NCBI GenBank assembly: GCA_946407015.1
Contig: CAMJML010000016.1
Span: forward strand, 18,219-82,218
Source: an uncultured Selenomonadales bacterium
GTDB lineage: Bacteria; Bacillota; Negativicutes; DSM-1736; Dendrosporobacteraceae
Reading direction: 5' to 3'
Length of the DNA stretch: 64,000 nt
How positions within the stretch are numbered: the stretch's first letter is position 1; each line of letters begins with the position of its first letter. Positions 62,362 to 64,000 of the stretch are shown piece after piece. Both the position numbers and the translations under genes were made by a program. The notes beneath the pieces were generated by a model. It was not told the origin of the DNA. It did not search any database and saw only the letters and a list, made by a program, of their open reading frames with translations.

Positions 62362-62416
62362 CTGATAAAAAACAAGAGATCTGGCATTTAATGTCAGATC
62401 TCTTGTTTTTTATCAG
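62362..62416. terminator. Bidirectional terminator, perfect 22-base-pair hairpin
   Basis: Arms 62362-62383 and 62395-62416 are exactly complementary with an 11-base loop. The stop codon of the convergent ankyrin gene (62413-62415) lies inside the right arm. Internal A6/T6 tracts give U runs in both directions. Confidence 0.92.
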
Positions 62417-64000
62417 TGCATCAGGATGCTCTGGATTTTAATGTCGTCGGGCAGTGAATTGGGATTGCCGGTTTTTAACCAATCGGCAATTTGATCAAGC
62501 GAGATAGCCAGCTCAAATGCGATGCCGCTTGAAATAGCATAAAGGGATTGGTCTATTTGCCTGATCTCACTAAAGCTGTTCGCACGGCGCAGATCACCCA
62601 GAGTCGAGTGAATGCCCATACCTTTTGAAGTTTTGAAGCGTTCGTCATAAATGATGATTCCATCTATCAGCTGTACCGTACCTTGCTTGCGGATGCTGAT
62701 GCTGCCGGTCAGTGAAGGAGTCGAGCGTCCATCTAAGTAAATTTTAACGACAGGAGCCGGTGCATTGTCCAAAACAACAGCCGAGGCTTTTTGATTATAT
62801 TGTTTATAGACTGCTTCAAGCGATTGGCCTACTTGCATATATCCGGCCTTGCTTCCGGATAAGGCAAATTCTGCCGGCGGTTCTTTAAGGGCAGGCTTCT
62901 CCGGAGGTTTTTCGTTTTGCATGGAAGACGCAGCCTTCTCATTTGCTGGCGTGGCAATGGATAATAGTTTTAATATCTCAGGATCTTTTTTACCTATCGC
63001 TAATGACACGGCCGTATTCCCGCGAATATCTTGATAGGCCGGATCGGCCCCTGCTTGCAGCAGTATTTTTACGATTCCCGGATGATTATAAGCAATCCCT
63101 TTCATTAAAGCGGTTTGTCCGTCTTTATCCTTAGCGTTGATATCGGCACCTTGCTCCAGTAATAAATTGACAATATCCGGACGGTCAAAACAAGCTGCTG
63201 CCATCAGGGGGGTAACTCCATCACTGATGCGATAAGAATTTGGGGCCATACCGGCTTTTAGAAATAGTTCGGCGGCCTCTTTGTTGCCGCGGCCCGCATA
63301 TTTTACAAACTCGTCGGGATTATATCTGATGTTCATAGCAGCCAGCTTGGTTTGATAAGGATTGACATTTGGATCAGATGCAGCCGGTGAAGCGGATAAG
63401 AGGTAAGCGCTTACGACAATCAAGCTAAACAGACCGGTACTGCCAAGTCCAATCAGGACTTTTCGCAGCCGGTTCTTTTTGGCGGGATTCGTTGGCTTGA
63501 TTGCTGCTAACGTGTCGCTAGGCTGATCGGCTTGTGTTATCTGTGCTGCTGCGCCGGACTGTTTTGACAACCGGTTAAGAAGCGGAAGTTGAGCAGCTTT
63601 TTTGACCAGATTTACCCATGTGTTTTTGATTCTGGCTAAGAAGGTTGGCGCAGCCTCTGAAAGAGGAGCTTGCGGTATTGGAGTGGGGGTAGGAGGGGCT
63701 GCATCAGCAGCAGTCTGTTGTTGTTCAACAAGGGCTGGCGGATCAGTAGGTAACGATTCTGCCGGTAAATGATTTTCGGAAGCGGGTTGAGTGGGTACGG
63801 TATCCACTGTTGACAGGATAGACTCTATTTCGGCTTGTGTGATAAAAGGGTTATCTGGAGGCGGGGAGGCTGTCGCAGCAACATTCGAGCTTTCCGCTAA
63901 GTCAGGCTCAGGCGTGACCGGTTCAAGAGCGGCAGCCGGTTCAGGATTCATGGCAGCCAGCATTGCCTCAATCTCATCCTGACTCATCGTGCCGTTGGCA
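62413..64000 (-). CDS. Membrane ankyrin-repeat protein with FliM-like N-terminal motifs, probably cut by the window edge
   Basis: At least 524 residues. Two short motifs near the N-terminus, MSQDEIEAML and FITQAEIESIL (about 45 residues apart), resemble the FliM/FliY EIDxLL peptide that binds CheY-phosphate. A long Pro/Ala-rich linker follows, then one membrane helix (about 177-197), ankyrin repeats (about 235-345; GVTPLMAAACF, GQTALMKGIAY, GNTAVSLAIG) and a C-terminal beta-rich domain that I do not recognise. The ATG at 63987 has no ribosome binding site and the frame stays open to the edge (preceding codons read A-N-G-T), so the gene probably starts beyond 64000. Confidence 0.8.
   Translation of the reverse strand, partial: ANGTMSQDEIEAMLAAMNPEPAAALEPVTPEPDLAESSNVAATASPPPDNPFITQAEIESILSTVDTVPTQPASENHLPAESLPTDPPALVEQQQTAADAAPPTPTPIPQAPLSEAAPTFLARIKNTWVNLVKKAAQLPLLNRLSKQSGAAAQITQADQPSDTLAAIKPTNPAKKNRLRKVLIGLGSTGLFSLIVVSAYLLSASPAASDPNVNPYQTKLAAMNIRYNPDEFVKYAGRGNKEAAELFLKAGMAPNSYRISDGVTPLMAAACFDRPDIVNLLLEQGADINAKDKDGQTALMKGIAYNHPGIVKILLQAGADPAYQDIRGNTAVSLAIGKKDPEILKLLSIATPANEKAASSMQNEKPPEKPALKEPPAEFALSGSKAGYMQVGQSLEAVYKQYNQKASAVVLDNAPAPVVKIYLDGRSTPSLTGSISIRKQGTVQLIDGIIIYDERFKTSKGMGIHSTLGDLRRANSFSEIRQIDQSLYAISSGIAFELAISLDQIADWLKTGNPNSLPDDIKIQSILMH

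Noticed and set aside
1..64000. CRISPR arrays, tRNA, rRNA, IS elements or prophage
   Set aside because: No regularly spaced repeats, tRNA-like TTCGA arms with acceptor stems, transposase or phage structural genes were found on either strand.

Overview
The window comes from a bacterial chromosome of moderate GC content. Genes start with strong AGGAGG-type ribosome binding sites and usually end in clear intrinsic terminators. The regulatory RNA is Firmicute-like: a tryptophan T-box and a glycine riboswitch. Two rubrerythrin-type proteins, a DcuB fumarate/succinate antiporter with its own two-component system, ECF transporters and an uronate-degradation operon point to an anaerobe. I infer a member of the Negativicutes (Sporomusa/Pelosinus-like); this is inferred from gene content and not shown by a marker gene. 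I see no rRNA, tRNA, CRISPR array, IS element or prophage.

Layout. 0-6 kb: an MFS exporter, oxidative-stress genes (rubrerythrin, reverse rubrerythrin, DUF1540 protein), a threonine aldolase and a degenerate HD-GYP protein. 6-10 kb: a glycine riboswitch in front of an orphan LIV-type binding protein, then a Cache chemoreceptor behind a Pho-box-like promoter. 10-12.3 kb: an Acg-type nitroreductase, a MarR regulator and a secreted protein, tied together by two copies of one palindromic operator. 12.3-22 kb (mostly minus strand): a DUF2157/GDYXXLXY pair; a complete ECF transporter (TrpP-like S component, two ATPases, T component) behind a Trp T-box; LrgAB; and a cobalt-type CbiM-CbiQ-CbiO transporter. 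22-26 kb: a CarD regulator, an MscS channel and a D-aminoacylase-like amidohydrolase. 25.7-31.3 kb: an IclR regulator divergent from kduI-kduD-kdgT-kdgK-kdgA, which together take 5-keto-4-deoxyuronate to pyruvate and glyceraldehyde-3-phosphate. 31.3-34.8 kb (minus): an unusual P1B-type metal ATPase with two HMA-like accessory proteins, a small membrane protein and a Fur-box-like site. 35-45.8 kb: a CNNM/CorC protein, a PLP trans-sulfuration enzyme, a Cache-HAMP-HD-GYP phosphodiesterase, an Lrp regulator, an MBL hydrolase, a GNAT enzyme, a gamma-glutamylcyclotransferase-like protein and a four-gene polar amino acid ABC transporter.

45.8-54.3 kb (minus): eight closely packed genes, oppBCDF, a class-A-like serine hydrolase, oppA, an LD-carboxypeptidase and an M20 peptidase. 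Together they look like a peptide or murein-peptide uptake and recycling unit. 54.6-64 kb: a D,D-carboxypeptidase, a diguanylate cyclase with a shrunken receiver domain, a second MFS transporter, a small unknown protein, the DcuS/DcuR-type system with DcuB, and at the right edge a membrane ankyrin protein whose N-terminus carries two FliM-like EIDxLL motifs and probably continues past the window.

The most unusual items are the ankyrin protein with paired FliM-like motifs, the SCG-motif metal ATPase cassette, the self-contained tryptophan ECF operon, the singlet glycine riboswitch on a lone binding protein, and several long perfect inverted repeats between genes.
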